Below, one piece after another: positions 47,005 through 58,160 of a stretch of 64,000 nucleotides of DNA (the first letter of the stretch is position 1; each line of letters starts with the position of its first letter). Location of the stretch: NCBI RefSeq assembly GCF_000321225.1, contig NW_004450478.1, positions 3,567,634 through 3,631,633 on the forward strand, written 5' to 3'. Source of the DNA: Odobenus rosmarus divergens (taxonomy: Eukaryota; Chordata; Mammalia; Carnivora; Odobenidae). The translations under genes were made by a program, and so were the position numbers. The notes beneath the pieces were generated by a model. That model had not been told where the DNA came from. It saw only the letters and a program-made list of their open reading frames with translations, and searched no databases.

Positions 47005-47825
47005 ATTGACCTGGGTTTCATGTGAACAACCATCAATCAGAAATGGTAATATGAAAAGGCACACACCTTGTATTTGTCCCTGTTTTCTTAAAGGAGGATT
47101 TCATTCCTCAGGTCTCCATTCTAAAGCTCCCCAAAAAACTTTCATTTGAAAACCTGATTATGTCTATGGCAATAATAATTTTAAAAAGTGCCCACAATTA
47201 CACATTCGGTAATTTTCCACATTCTTTCCTTCTTACCCACCAGATGGTGCTACTTCTTTACATTTCCTAAAGATATCAATTTACTCATTACAGTAGGTTT
47301 TAGGTACTCTGTGTTCATATTCAAATTTGCAAATTTCTCTTATTCAACATGCTGTAATGTAATAAGGAATTTTGTAAATGGAAACCTGTCAGTTGCAACT
47401 GAAAAGCGAGGAGCTTGACTTTTTAAGTCACTCTTGTGTATTTAAACCAGAAGAAAGGCCAAGTGGTCACAGGCAAGTTGTAGGGACAGAAACCACACAC
47501 TCACCAGAGACCCCACCCTTCTACCTGCACGGTATCTTATTCCTAATGTGGGTAAGAGTAGATGTGTTCTCATCCCATAAACACTTAAACAATTAAAAAA
47601 CAAAATAGATTACCTGCAATGATCTCAGAACTGTAACTTCATCTTTATTAAGATTTATAAAGATCTTGCGATATTCTTCCCCGATCACAAAATGTAAAGC
47701 AGTCTCCAAAATAAGGATAATATTCATTTTGAACCTAAAAGCAACCTTGGAAATGAAAGATCTGAAATTAGGAGGGGGTAAGTACTGGATGTGTGGATCA
47801 GGTTCACAGGGCTGTGACAGAGATA
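47005..47825. other. intergenic DNA, no gene seen
   Basis: Several 72-80-codon frames overlap on both strands without domain or repeat match. Confidence 0.4.
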
Positions 47826-47829
47826 GGGC

Positions 47830-48165
47830 AAACATTCCATTTGCTCTTCTACATTTCCTGGCCCCTTTGCAATGGGATGAGTAAAAAGGACTAGTTCTGA
47901 CCAGTGAAATCTTAGTGGATGTAAGTGTATTATTTACAGGCTGAGGCAGTCAAAAGCCCATGTGAGTTTCTCAAGTTTTTCTCTTTCCCTAACAAAATAC
48001 TGAGGAAGGTGCATGTCCAGGATGGTGCAGCTAACCAGATGGCGGCAGCTCCATCTCTGTGTGGATCTCTGTGTGGAGCAGAAAGTTTGCCAACTCCTAT
48101 GGGACATGTAATGGGAACAAAAAATAAATTTTTGTTGTATTAAGCTACTGAGATTTTGGGTTGAT
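47830..48165 (+). mobile_element. ancient interspersed repeat with AATAAA end
   Basis: Contains ACTAGTTCTGACCAGTGAAA, a TGTGTGGAGCAGAAAGTTTG part and the end AAATAAATTTTTGTTGTATT AAGCTACTGAG. It shares its layout with the copy at 51340-51535. This is typical of old LTR/L1-derived mammalian repeats; the exact family is unknown to me. Confidence 0.5.
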
Positions 48166-48169
48166 CATA

Positions 48170-49295
48170 ATGCTTGAGCATATGCCCAGAACAATGCCAG
48201 CTTGCTTTCTGCTCTGTGGCTTTTTTACATCATTCCTAAGCAATATATTACTTGATTCTGTTTCTGATTATTTGCTTTATGGGCTTTTGTTAGAACGTAG
48301 ATTTTAAGTTGATTTGCCTTCATCTGTATTACATACTGTGCTGGAATCCTTGACTTTCATTTTCCTCTCTTTAGAAGTATTAACTACAAAGATTTCAAGA
48401 GAAGGCATTTAGCATGAATTTTGTAGATAGAATGGTTGGAGTCCCAATAATGTAATTTGATAATTTGTGTTATAAGTTAAAAGGTAAAAAGATCGTCATA
48501 AGTAACCGTTTCTTCTCTAAAATGGAAGTAATAAGATCACTGAACTTGTAAGTTTGATGTGAAGATTGATTGAATCAGATCATAATTATGAGTACTTTAA
48601 AAAAATTAACAGTATAATTTTTTTTGCTTTTCTGAGCTCATGACTTTCGTCTTGGTTTTAAGGAGGCTTCCCTCTGTGTAAGATGAATCTAAAATTTGTT
48701 GTATGAGGAGTGCAGATAGAATAAATTAAAAGTCCGCTTTTGATATATACATTTGAATTGTGCAGGAAGATAATAGCCATGTTAGCTTGATCGACTCAGC
48801 TAAGCAGTTCTCCAGTGATAGAGAGATGTCACTCCTACCTATGACCACCAGGCCCTCTCCGGGTAAAACATTCATTTTTGAACTGCAGGGAATAATGTGA
48901 AGAAGAAGAGAGTTAGGAAAGTGAGAGTGAAGGGAACAGATGTCTCTGTACATTTTCCTCTGTGGGTTTTGGCTCTGGCCTAGAGCTGAGCATTCTTTTA
49001 AGTGAGAAGAACATTGAGAGTAGAGAGGTATTCTTTCCTCCTTTCACCATTTGAGATTCTGGGAGGAAGCAAGCATTCTGGCTGCCATATACCAATTTCA
49101 AGAACAGTCACCTAAAAATGAACTATGGTCAGGTAGCTTGCCTGGGCTGCCTCTGTTCTTATGTGGTATACATTGACCCCAAGTTATTGAGCATCTGACT
49201 AGAGCTTGCAGGAAGGAGTTACCTTAGCAGAACAAGAAGCCTAGTGGCCAGGATTTTAGAAGAGACTCTGATCAAGTCGGAAACACAGACAGACC
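48170..49295. other. intergenic DNA, no gene seen
   Basis: No repeat family recognised. Frames at 48726-48953 and 49101-48913 on the minus strand have no domain. It borders the coding relic that follows. Confidence 0.4.
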
Positions 49296-49298
49296 TAG

Positions 49299-49616
49299 AG
49301 CAGTGGCCTGGACCAGCAGGAGATGAGACTGAGTCACCTGGGGGTCACTACCATGAGACTAGAGAAGCTAAATCACAGCTGCACCCAACTTAAACCTCAG
49401 CCATAAATACCTCCAAAGGTAAGCAATATCCTGGTGGATAAAGAATTTTACACTACAAACCAGAAGAAGCAGATACATTACATTCCAGATCCTGGATTCT
49501 TCCCTGCTGCCATGAGGTTGTTTAAGCTCCCCTATGTACCCCCACATGAAAGGACACCATTCTTTGTGAGAGATGCAGAAGAATGCAGGAGGCCATACGA
49601 AAGACAGCACTTTTAG
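49299..49616 (+). pseudogene. coding relic of an unidentified protein (probable retropseudogene fragment)
   Basis: One plus-strand frame reads like real protein sequence. After a TAG at 49296-49298 it runs 35 codons to a TAA at 49404-49406. It then runs 70 codons to TAG at 49614-49616. The final part is rich in aromatic, proline and charged residues: FYTTNQKKQIHYIPDPGFFP, then LPYVPPHERTPFF, then RDAEECRRPYERQHF. It is neither low-complexity nor part of a SINE or LTR that I recognise. There is no initiator ATG context and no convincing acceptor just upstream of the open 70 codons. No poly-A tract was seen in the ~130 bases after the stop. I do not recognise the family; the compact Pro/Tyr/Arg-rich C-terminus reminds me loosely of ciliary or sperm microtubule-inner proteins, which is only an impression. 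It could instead be a terminal exon of an unannotated gene. Confidence 0.45.
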
Positions 49617-49747
49617 TCTATAGAAAGGAACATTATACTTTTAAAGATGTTGGATTTGATTAAATTTAAATGGAATTAAACAATTTGTTTTTTAATTCAG
49701 AAGTAGAGGGTTCAAACTGAAGACTAAAATAGTTGTAGACAACTAAC

Positions 49748-49769
49748 GTGTGTGTGTGTGTGTGTGTGT
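49748..49769 (+). repeat. (GT)11 microsatellite
   Basis: Uninterrupted GT run, followed by a longer TA/TG-rich stretch to 49830. Confidence 0.95.
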
Positions 49770-50079
49770 ACAATGAATGTACACATACATTCTTGCAAAT
49801 ATGTATGCATATATGTGTGTATATACATAAAATGTAGTGGCTTTGTTTTGTCTACAACTACTTTGGTCTTCAGTTTGAATCTGCTACATGTGAGTAGGAA
49901 GAAAATACACAACATAGTATGACTTAAATTTATGACCCTGCTCCATATGTTAAATAATGAGCCAGTGCTCATAAGTGCTTAATACATGTTGAATTAATGT
50001 CAACTTAAAACTTCCAGAAAGTGCAGCATCTCTTGGATATTTAAGCAGCATATAAAATTTAATATGTTAAATGAAGAAT

Positions 50080-50995
50080 TCTTGATTCCCACCATTCTGA
50101 TTTACCCCTTCTCTGCCTTATCCATGTCAATACATGGCCTCACCTTTCAGCTGATTTCCTTAGTCTTTAGGTTTTCCCTTTTATCTCCACATTCAACCTA
50201 GTAGGAAATCCTGTTGGCTTTCTTATTAAATATGTGTTGACTCTATTTCTCTCTCTTTCTGTTACCTAAATTGAATCAAAACCAACCAGATTTCTGCATT
50301 TTACTTCCTAACAGTTCCCCTATCCATTCTTTTTTTCTCTCAGAAGCCAATGTAATTTTTTTTTTTTTTAAATTTTTATTTTATTTATTTGACAGAGACA
50401 GAGATAGCGAGAGCAGGAACACAAGCAGGGGGAGTGGGAGAGGGAGAAGCAGGCTTCCCGCAGAGCGGGGAGCCCGATGTGGGACCCGATCCCAGGACCC
50501 TGGGATCATGACCTGAGCCGAAGGCAGACGCTTAACGACTGAGCCACCCAGGCGCCCGCCTATGTAATTTTTTAAAAACATAAAAGAAATCCTGTCAATC
50601 CCCTTTGTCTCCCACCTCTCTCCTCCTTCCTCCCTGGTGCAAACCATACAGGACTCCTTGTGATTTCTCAGTCATGACAACTTTTGCACAGGTCCTGTGT
50701 CTCTGGATCTTTGCAAAACTAGGTCTTTCACAGTCTATACACATCTCTTCTCAAATACCAATTTAGAAAGATTTTTCTGACTATCCCAGTTATTCTTTAT
50801 CAAATGTTTATCTCCATTATGACATTTATCACCATCTATAACTATTTTGATTTTGAAATTCTGCCTACCTGTTAATTTCCAGTGTTCCCCCATAAACTCT
50901 GTGGAGGGCAAGAATCTTGTCTATTCACTGTTGTATCCCCATTATCTAGAACCATTAGCTGTATATAGAAGGGTTCAACAAATATTTGCTGAAAG
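50080..50995 (+). mobile_element. L2 LINE, long fragment, split by a SINE
   Basis: A GGAAATCCTGTTGGCTTTCT phrase, TTTATCACCATCTATAACTA, CTCTGTGGAGGGCAAGAATC, ACTGTTGTATCCCCATTATC and CAACAAATATTTGCTGAAAG follow the L2 coding end and 3' UTR in sense order. The Can-SINE at 50361-50559 interrupts it. Confidence 0.75.
50361..50559 (-). mobile_element. Can-SINE nested in L2
   Basis: Antisense copy ending at GAGCCACCCAGGCGCCCG. ATGTAATTTTT occurs on both sides (about 50350-50360 and 50562-50572). Confidence 0.95.
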
Positions 50996-51002
50996 AGGAA
51001 AG

Positions 51003-51045
51003 AGGGAAAGAAAAAAAGGAAGGAGGGAAGGAAGGAAGGAAGGAA
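51003..51045 (+). repeat. (GGAA)n simple repeat
   Basis: Purine-only tract with five GGAA units in a row near 51027-51044, directly after the L2 3' end whose GAATGAAT-type tail probably seeded it. Confidence 0.9.
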
Positions 51046-51339
51046 CAGATGTGAGGAATGAATGAAATGCTCCCAAGTCCAAACCATTAATAAAATTCAT
51101 TATGATTAATGGAATATATCGTAACCTATTTTCTGCTATATAAGTCAAGATTAAGCCATTTATTATTTATAATGAAATTGGAATTTATTTGCTTTTTACA
51201 ATCATTGTATATTCTGAACTAATTTCACATGAAATTTTATTAATCTTGGTTACTGAATTGATTTACCAAATTTGAAACACAATTCATCATGTTGTAATGC
51301 TATTTGTCAAATATTTTCAGGTTCCTGCCTTCAGATAAA

Positions 51340-51535
51340 TGGTAGGAGTGTACTTTTGGTCCCTTTTTGGTTGGGTGGGGCCATGTGATGAGTTCTAGCT
51401 AATGAGTAATGAGTGGTGATGGCAGTGGTGTGTGTCATTCTCAGGCTGGAGCATATAATTACCAATACAAGATGTTTCAAAGATTTCTTTTCTTCTGCCA
51501 TGGGTTCACCAGATAAAGTTGCAGTCTTTATGCTA
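51340..51535 (+). mobile_element. ancient interspersed repeat, second copy
   Basis: TGGGGCCATGTGATGAGTTC, TAGCTAATGAGTAATGAGTG and a following TCTGCCATGGGTTCACCAGA part match the layout of the repeat at 47830-48165 in the same orientation. Confidence 0.45.
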
Positions 51536-51654
51536 CTTTTATTATTTGTTCTTTAGATTTTTTTTTCCCAGTAATTTATTAAATTCTGATGAATGTATGT
51601 ATTTTTGCTGCATTTTTGTAAGGCCACCACTTCAATGTCTTGGAAATATATATT

Positions 51655-52010
51655 TTTAAAATTTTTATTATTGAAGTACAGTTGAGGGGCGCCGGGGTGG
51701 CTGAGTCGGTTAAGCGGCTGCCTTCGGCTCAGGTTATGATCCCAGGGTGCTGGGATTAAGCCCCATGTCAGGCTCTCTGCTGAGCAGAGAGCCTTCTCCC
51801 TCTCCCTCTGCCTGCCGCTCTGCCTACTTGTGCTCTCTCTCTATCTCTCTGTCAAATAAATAAATAAAATCTTTTTAAAAAATTGGCTAAAAAAAAGTAT
51901 AGTTGACATATATTAGTTTCAGGTATACAACACAGTGATTTGGTAATTCTATACATTATGCAATGCTCATCACAATAAGCATATTGGAAATAGATTCTTA
52001 TCAATTCTTC
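51655..52010. mobile_element. old L1 fragment split by a SINE
   Basis: TTTTTATTATTGAAGTACAG before and GTATAGTTGACATATATTAG, TTTCAGGTATACAACACAGT and ATGCAATGCTCATCACAATA after the SINE are contiguous in the parent L1. Confidence 0.75.
51686..51890 (+). mobile_element. Can-SINE nested in the old L1
   Basis: GGGGCGCCGGGGTGGCTGAG head and AAATAAATAAATAAAATCTT tail. The duplication AAGTACAGTTGA / AAGTATAGTTGA flanks it with one mismatch. Confidence 0.95.
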
Positions 52011-52014
52011 ATCA

Positions 52015-52845
52015 TTCACTTATTCAGGAAACATCTGCTATGTATCAGGTACTCTTCTATGCTGTTGGGATAGATCAGTGAACAAACCTGACTATGACGT
52101 TCACCCTTTCGAAGCTTGCATTATAGAGTTGTAGAGATAGACAATAAATATGATATTTAAGTAAATTATATAGTATGTGGTAGGGTAATAAATGCCACGG
52201 AAAAGAGAAAATGTAAGGGAGAATGAGAAGTCTGGGATTGGGAGGAGGTGGTCCGGGTAGGCCTCACCAGGGGAGTAAAGTATAAGCAAAGTCTTGAAGA
52301 AGGTGTAGGACTAAGCGGGCAGATATCAGAGGCCAGGGCACTCCATGCTGGAGTGAATTAGCTAGAGCAATGATTCTCAATGTCTTGGTGTCAGGACTCT
52401 TTTATACTTTTAAAATATGTTAAGGACCCCAAAGAGCTTTTGTTTTATTCTTGACTATTTAGATCCCATGAAAGGATCCTGAGGACTTAGAGAGATCCCT
52501 GGGTCATCCTCTGATGGATGCTGGAGCAAAGCTCTGGGGGAGGCCTGGTCTATTGCAGGGACTTTAAGGATGCCAGTGTGACCAGAGGGAGGCCTAGGGG
52601 AGAGAGACGGGAGAGGAAGTCAGAGAGGAAACTGTGACCAAATTATATAGGGCCTTCTAGGCTACTGTAAAACCTTAATCTGTACTCTAAGGGGCATGGG
52701 GATCACTTAAGAACTGTGATCAGAAGAATGGCATGATCTGACAAGTTTTTAACAGGACATTGTGGTTGCTGTGTTCCATCTAGACTGGACAAAGCAAGAG
52801 AACAAGGCAAGAGACTTGTAAGAGGCTACTACAGCAATTCAGTGA
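52015..52845 (-). mobile_element. L2 LINE, antisense, split by a DNA transposon relic
   Basis: ACTTATTCAGGAAACATCTG, GATAGATCAGTGAACAAACC, AGCAAAGTCTTGAAGAAGGT and, past the insert, AATTATATAGGGCCTTCTAG and GATCAGAAGAATGGCATGAT are reversed L2 in order. Confidence 0.7.
52372..52505 (+). mobile_element. hAT-type DNA transposon relic inside L2
   Basis: CAATGATTCTCAATGTCTTG at its left edge is a typical hAT terminal sequence, followed by AGGACCCCAAAGAGCTTTTG (from about 52422). The right part is deleted or diverged. Confidence 0.6.
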
Positions 52846-52849
52846 GGGC

Positions 52850-53485
52850 ACCCTCATTTGTCAGTTGGCTCTAACTGCATCAGTAGACTCATCACAAGCT
52901 CCTTTAGTACTGTTGAAGTAATGCTCTTTCCCTTTGATTCGCATTCAGTGTACTTTTCTCTTCCTTTCCTTCATAGCCTTATGTAAAGACATTTTTATTC
53001 CTTAATTGCACATTTCCTTTAATTTTCTTGTTAAAAGGCAATACAGAAAAATTTATTTATTTTTATAGCTCCTTTTTAGCCAATATTTTCAATCCCCTAC
53101 TCTTTTATCAGCAGGCTCGTTTATCTAGCTCTTTTAAAAATTATAATACTTTGAAAGGCAATTATGAATCCTTTTGTTAACACTTTTGTTAATCATTTTT
53201 CATTTATTCATTTAGCTCCATGTTTTTTGTTCGTTTTGTTCTTTTTATCAGACATATTTTTCTACAAGCGAGTCTCTTGCATTTTAAACTAGGTCTGTCT
53301 TTGACTTCAATTCTAATATGAGTTTTTTTCCCAATACATCTTTTGGTATGTGAATTCATTATAAAATAAAAATAGAAGTTCCTTCTCTTTTGGTACTTAA
53401 AAAATCAAGTAAGTCTATCATCTGCTATGATTTAATTAGAATGTAGTCTCTCCATTTCTCTGTATTTAAAAAATTCTTTCTAGGA
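52850..53485. other. intergenic DNA, no gene seen
   Basis: T-rich sequence with no recognised repeat or coding signature. Confidence 0.4.
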
Positions 53486-53489
53486 TAAT

Positions 53490-53660
53490 ACTCAACCATT
53501 TTAAATGTCAATGTTATTTTGAAATATAATTTATTATGCCATATTGTTTTCCATGCTTATTTCATCCACTAGATTGTAAACTCCTTGAAAAATAGGCTTC
53601 ACTAATCTTCCTTTACCCACCACCTATTTATTTCCATAGCCCTTGTTGGCTCATAAGAAT
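53490..53660 (+). mobile_element. L2 3' fragment
   Basis: CCACTAGATTGTAAACTCCT (53565-53584) and the following bases match the L2 3' UTR. Confidence 0.65.
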
Positions 53661-53731
53661 ATAATCAATTATGGCATTTATTCATATAATTTCCCTTTCA
53701 TTTCTGGTTTCCATACTGAGGCACTTGAAAA

Positions 53732-53836
53732 AAAAATTTTTTTTAAAGTAATCTCTAGGCCCAATGTGGGGCTTGAACTCACAACTCCAAGATCAAGGGT
53801 TGCATGCTCCACTGACTGACCCAGCCAGGTGCCCCT
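53732..53836 (-). mobile_element. old short Can-SINE
   Basis: AAAGTAATCTCTAGGCCCAA through CCAGCCAGGTGCCCC. The short form, without CT tract, is older than the CT-bearing copies. Duplication CACTTGAAAA at 53722-53731 and 53838-53847. Confidence 0.92.
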
Positions 53837-53849
53837 ACACTTGAAAAGA

Positions 53850-55385
53850 ATTTACAAAACCTTTTAAAATTTTCTAAAACTTAATTTTTAAAACTCTTTT
53901 TCAAATTTAAGTGGAATTGAGTAGGGGTGAGAGTAGTATTGGGAGTTATTAATCCAGAAAAGGAATTTTGGTCTCTTTTCTATCTGTGGACCTTAATATT
54001 CTCTCAAAAATAGATAAAATATTTCAGTGCACTCATTAGCTTGAACTAATGATTATATGAGACCTTTTCCCTTGTGGGAAGAAAGAGTAAAAAAGTACAA
54101 ATCAGTTTATTGAAGATGGCTAACAATTCTACAAATTTAAAAATATATAAAAACTGCTTATTTCTAAGCAGTTTAAACTAACTCATATATGAAGTTAATC
54201 AAAGTATCACATCTAATTGATATCATCAATTTTATTGCATGTTTGATTTTGTAATTTTTTTTGCAATTTCATATTCCTCCATTTTGTAGGCTAAGTAGAA
54301 AGTTTTATAATAACTTTTCTTCCTTACTTCCTTCCTTCCTTCCTTTCGCTCAGACCGCACCTCTCCCTCTTGCTCTCCCAAAGGAAGAGAAGAACCAACC
54401 AGTATCAATGGTGAATGGCATTCACAGAAGCAACATCAAGAACCAGCTTCATGCTCAGGAGAGAATGCTGTGCCTCCTCCTGGTAGTTTCCAGTGCTCTC
54501 TACACATTCAGAGAAACTTGTCTAGTAACAAAATGTAGAAATGATCCTTGAAAGTATGGTCTTTGAAATTTTTATTTTTGGTATTATGTGTCTCCTGAGT
54601 ATACACCGGGCAATTGCTACACATGGAGGGTGTCCATGTAATTTATTGTCTGAATTGGGGCAGTTTTGAGAATTGAAAGGTGGCACTACCAATAATCACT
54701 TGAGGACAATGGGTGTAACCTGTGACTGTCCCCAGCACACCAAGAATGTCTGGTCACCCCACAGTCAAGGTTTTAGGGGAACACTTCCCCCCCCCACCAG
54801 GATTTTGTGTCCTAGAGAGGAAGGAATTTCTAGAATAGTATGGGAAAAAACCACTTTTATCTTTTCTCTGCCTCGTCTCTTATCCCTCCCCAGGAGAGGA
54901 GGAGTGATTTTGCTGATTGATGAGTTTGGGAGAAGAAATAGAGTGTGTAATCTCTGAGTATAACTACTGACAAAGCAACCAATGTAATGCCTGATACTTC
55001 TAAAAATAAAGATTTCTCCAGATGCTTGTTGCAGAAGTTTCTGACATTATATAAAATAATATTTTTTTTTGCTTGATAATTCTAATTTTAAATGTCCATA
55101 TGGACTTTTGGAAAACTAAATTTAAGCATATCCCTCTCTTTACCACAGCTCCCTCTACTGTAAATCTTTTCATATGTTCAGGTAATATGTTCTTTAGGAA
55201 AGCTTTCCTATTTTTACACATCACCCAAAGATGCCTTCTCTGTTTCAGAGAATCCTCTGTTTATTTAAATTTAAATTGAATTCTTATCTTTTTGCATCCT
55301 CTAGCTTTTTGATTTAGGTAATAAATCAGGTTTCATCTACTTTATTTTGTGTATTATTGAGCTACATTTATTAGTAATCTAACAT
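53850..55385. other. intergenic DNA, no gene seen
   Basis: A (TTCC)n run lies at 54327-54345. The frames at 54261-54551 and 54673-54957 (96 and 94 codons) show no domain, and no splice signals flank them convincingly. A C-run occurs at about 54787-54796. Confidence 0.4.
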
Positions 55386-55390
55386 TTTTT

Positions 55391-55502
55391 TTAAAGATTT
55401 TATTTTTTTTTTTAAGTAATCTCTATACCCAACATGGGGCTCAAACTTACAACTCCGAGATCAAGAGTCACATGCCCCACTGCCTGAGCCAGCCAAGCAC
55501 TC
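55391..55502 (-). mobile_element. old short Can-SINE
   Basis: TAAGTAATCTCTATACCCAA, GGGGCTCAAACTTACAACTC and GAGCCAGCCAAGCACTCC. Short form without CT tract. Confidence 0.88.
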
Positions 55503-55520
55503 CATATTATTAATCTAAAT

Positions 55521-55719
55521 TTTTTTTAAGATTTTTTTTTTATTTATTTGAGAGAGAGTGAGCGAGCGAGCAAGAGAGAGGGAACACCAGAGGGGGGAAG
55601 AGCAAAGAGAAAGGGAGAAGCAGACTCCCCACTGAGAAGGGGACCTAACCCCGGGGACCCCGGGATCACAACCCGAGCCAAAGGCAGATGCTTAACTGAC
55701 TGAGCCACCCAGGCGCCCC
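55521..55719 (-). mobile_element. Can-SINE inserted beside the older copy
   Basis: Antisense full-length copy ending GAGCCACCCAGGCGCCCC. ATTAATCTAAA lies on both sides (about 55508-55518 and 55720-55730). Confidence 0.94.
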
Positions 55720-56126
55720 TATTAATCTAAAATTTAAAATTTAACCCAAATTGTAGAGACCAAGTTGGGATGATTTCTTTTTCTGTTTTTGAAGACTTCC
55801 CTGCAAAAGAGGGCAGCTTAAGTTTGTCACTTTTAAGCACTCTATAGATCTTTCTATGATACTGAATCTTTAATGTTAAAGACAGAATCAAAAGATACTA
55901 AAGGCAAAACTAAACAGTAACAAATACCCATTTTTCAATTGCTTGCAAAAATGAGAATGGTGTAATAATCATGAAAGATGTAGTACTATTCCAAATATAA
56001 TATATATTTTAGATTAGGAAACATCTACAATTGTTTACCGCTATATTACGCCTCTCTCTTAAATCTCTCAAAACCAAACTTGCTGTTATTTCAGGACTAA
56101 AAGACACCAAGCTGCATGTACTTGAC

Positions 56127-56186
56127 TATTTACTAGGACTCTGACTTGAGTGTCGGTATTTACTAGGACTCTGAATTGAGTGTTGG
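56127..56186 (+). repeat. 30-base tandem duplication
   Basis: Two adjacent copies of a 30-base unit starting TATTTACTAGGACTCTGA (56127-56156 and 56157-56186), differing at two positions (C/A and C/T). Confidence 0.97.
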
Positions 56187-56399
56187 TCTCTTCCTTTAGC
56201 TCTTTAGGAATAAATTCAGCTGAGTACCCTGAAGTTGAGAGGCCTGTACCATTCAGACATTCCTTCTCCAGAAGGGATCCTCCCTCCATTCCAGCTGAAG
56301 GAGCTCGAGCGAGAGATATCAAGAGGTCATAGGGAGACTGCACTCGAGTCTGAGGAACAATACTGCCTTCACTCAGTTGACTTCCTTATTAATCCCTTC

Positions 56400-56922
56400 A
56401 TATTTTGAGACCAGTCAACATCTAACTGCCTTAGCAAGTTGCCTTTTCTTGGTGTTCATCTTCCACAGCTCATCATCTTCCTTAAATACTGTGGTCCTTC
56501 ATCTTTAGGTACACTGTGCTGTCCTCCCAATTCTCTCATGACTTTTGTTTGTTTGTTTTTCCTGTTGTTGAATATTTTCTCTCCTTTGATTTTGAGGTGA
56601 TCCTCAAAATTCTGTCTTCAGGTCTCATTTCTTTTCTGTAGATATTTCCCTCCTTTGTGTCAACCACCACCTCAACACAGAAGAATCCCAATTCTACACC
56701 TCTAGAAAAATTCCTAACTGCATGCTAGATGTCGCCACCTTGAGATCTCTACACCTCAAAAAGCAATGTCTGTTACCATTTGTAAGTGCTTTTTGTCTTC
56801 CTTCGTCTGTACCTTTCCTCTTGCCATTCCCTCCATCTGGAGTCCCTTTGCAATTTCAGCCTGTTCAAATTCCGCTGGTAAGTTAAGTCTTAAATATCAT
56901 CTCCAGCTCAAAGCTTATCCAG
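56400..56922 (+). mobile_element. L2 LINE fragment
   Basis: Pyrimidine-rich sense L2: ACTGCATGCTAGATGTCGCC and, further on, TTGCCATTCCCTCCATCTGG, CTTTGCAATTTCAGCCTGTT and AAATATCATCTCCAGCTCAA correspond to the L2 coding region near its end. The 105-codon frame at 56766-57083 runs from L2 into the SINE and is not a gene. Confidence 0.7.
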
Positions 56923-57352
56923 ATTTTCTTTCTTTCTTTTTTCTTAAGATTTTATTTATTTATTTATTTATTTTTAAAAAGATTTCATTTATTTATTTGA
57001 CAGAGAGAGACACAGCGAGAGAGGGAACACAAGCAGGGGGAGAGGGAAGAAGCAGGCTTCCCCCAGAGCAGGGAGCCCGATGAAGGGCTCGATCCCAGGA
57101 CCCTGGGATCATGACCTGAGCCGAAGGCAGATGCCCAACGACTGAGCCACCCAGGAGCCCCTATTTATTTATTTTAGAGAGAGAGAGAGAGAGCATGCAT
57201 GGTGAGGGGCAGAGGGGGGAGAGAGAGAGGGACAAGCAGACTCTGCACTGATCATGGAGCCTGATGCAGGGTTCAATCCTAAGACCCTGAGATCAGGACC
57301 TGAGCTGAAACCAAGAATCAGTTGCTTAACTGACTGCGCCACCCAGGTGTCC
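56923..57352 (-). mobile_element. Can-SINE (older) carrying another Can-SINE in its tail
   Basis: The outer element's body is 57176-57352 (TAGAGAGAGAG through GCGCCACCCAGGTGTCC). Its T-rich tail lies at 56923-56974. The outer target duplication CTTATCCAGA is at 56913-56922 and 57353-57362, so tail and body belong to one insertion split by the inner copy. Confidence 0.9.
56975..57161 (-). mobile_element. Can-SINE nested in the A-rich tail of another Can-SINE
   Basis: Complete antisense copy (AAAAAGATTTCATTTATTTA through GAGCCACCCAGGAGCCCC). TATTTATTTATTTT occurs on both sides at 56961-56974 and 57162-57175. Confidence 0.93.
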
Positions 57353-58160
57353 CTTATCCAGAGTTCCTTAACCACATTTGATGTCTTCATGTTTTAAACT
57401 CACATGGCATTCCAGGTATATCTAACTTACAGAACTGGTTTTATTCCACATAATTTGTAGGTTATTTATATAATCATCTTATCCTTATACTATAGTTCAT
57501 AAATTACTCCTACTATATACTATATACATGTTAAGCAAATGTAGCTTTTCCCCCTCTGTGACTGAGCTGATTATCCTCACAAACCACCACCTGCCTGGTA
57601 TGAATAAAGCACAGAAGTAAATGGCATATGTGACGTGACATTGTTTTTCTAAAGAAATGTATGATGAGTAGGGTTATGCACATATTTTTCCTGATTTCAT
57701 CCACCAGTGAGGATAAATGTTTCACATGTGAAATAATACAGCAAACCCCAGTGCTCTGAGATCCCTCATGTAATGATCAACACTTCACTCTGATTACCCT
57801 CTCCAATTTTTACCTTGTGGATTCCTAGAGGAAGGGAGAAGAAAGATTCTCATTTAATCAGCACTTCACATCCCTTCTGCTCAAGCATCATCTGCTTTTA
57901 CTTTGTGACCTATTGTCACAGTTTGCTCAAGAGTCTGGTCCCTGCCCTTTCCTGTGTGGCCAACAGTCTATCCAGACCACTACATACTGATCCTTTTCTC
58001 TCTCCCCGGTAGGTGAGAAGCTTGTCTGAATTCCACTGGAGAACTGTAGGTCCCTCCAGCAGTAGAAAACAGTACTTTTTAAGGGATGGGGGGTGGGGAG
58101 GCTAGGTAGGGAGAGACAGCTTGGAGGTTTATGGGATCAGGCTCCCAGAAATCCCAATAA

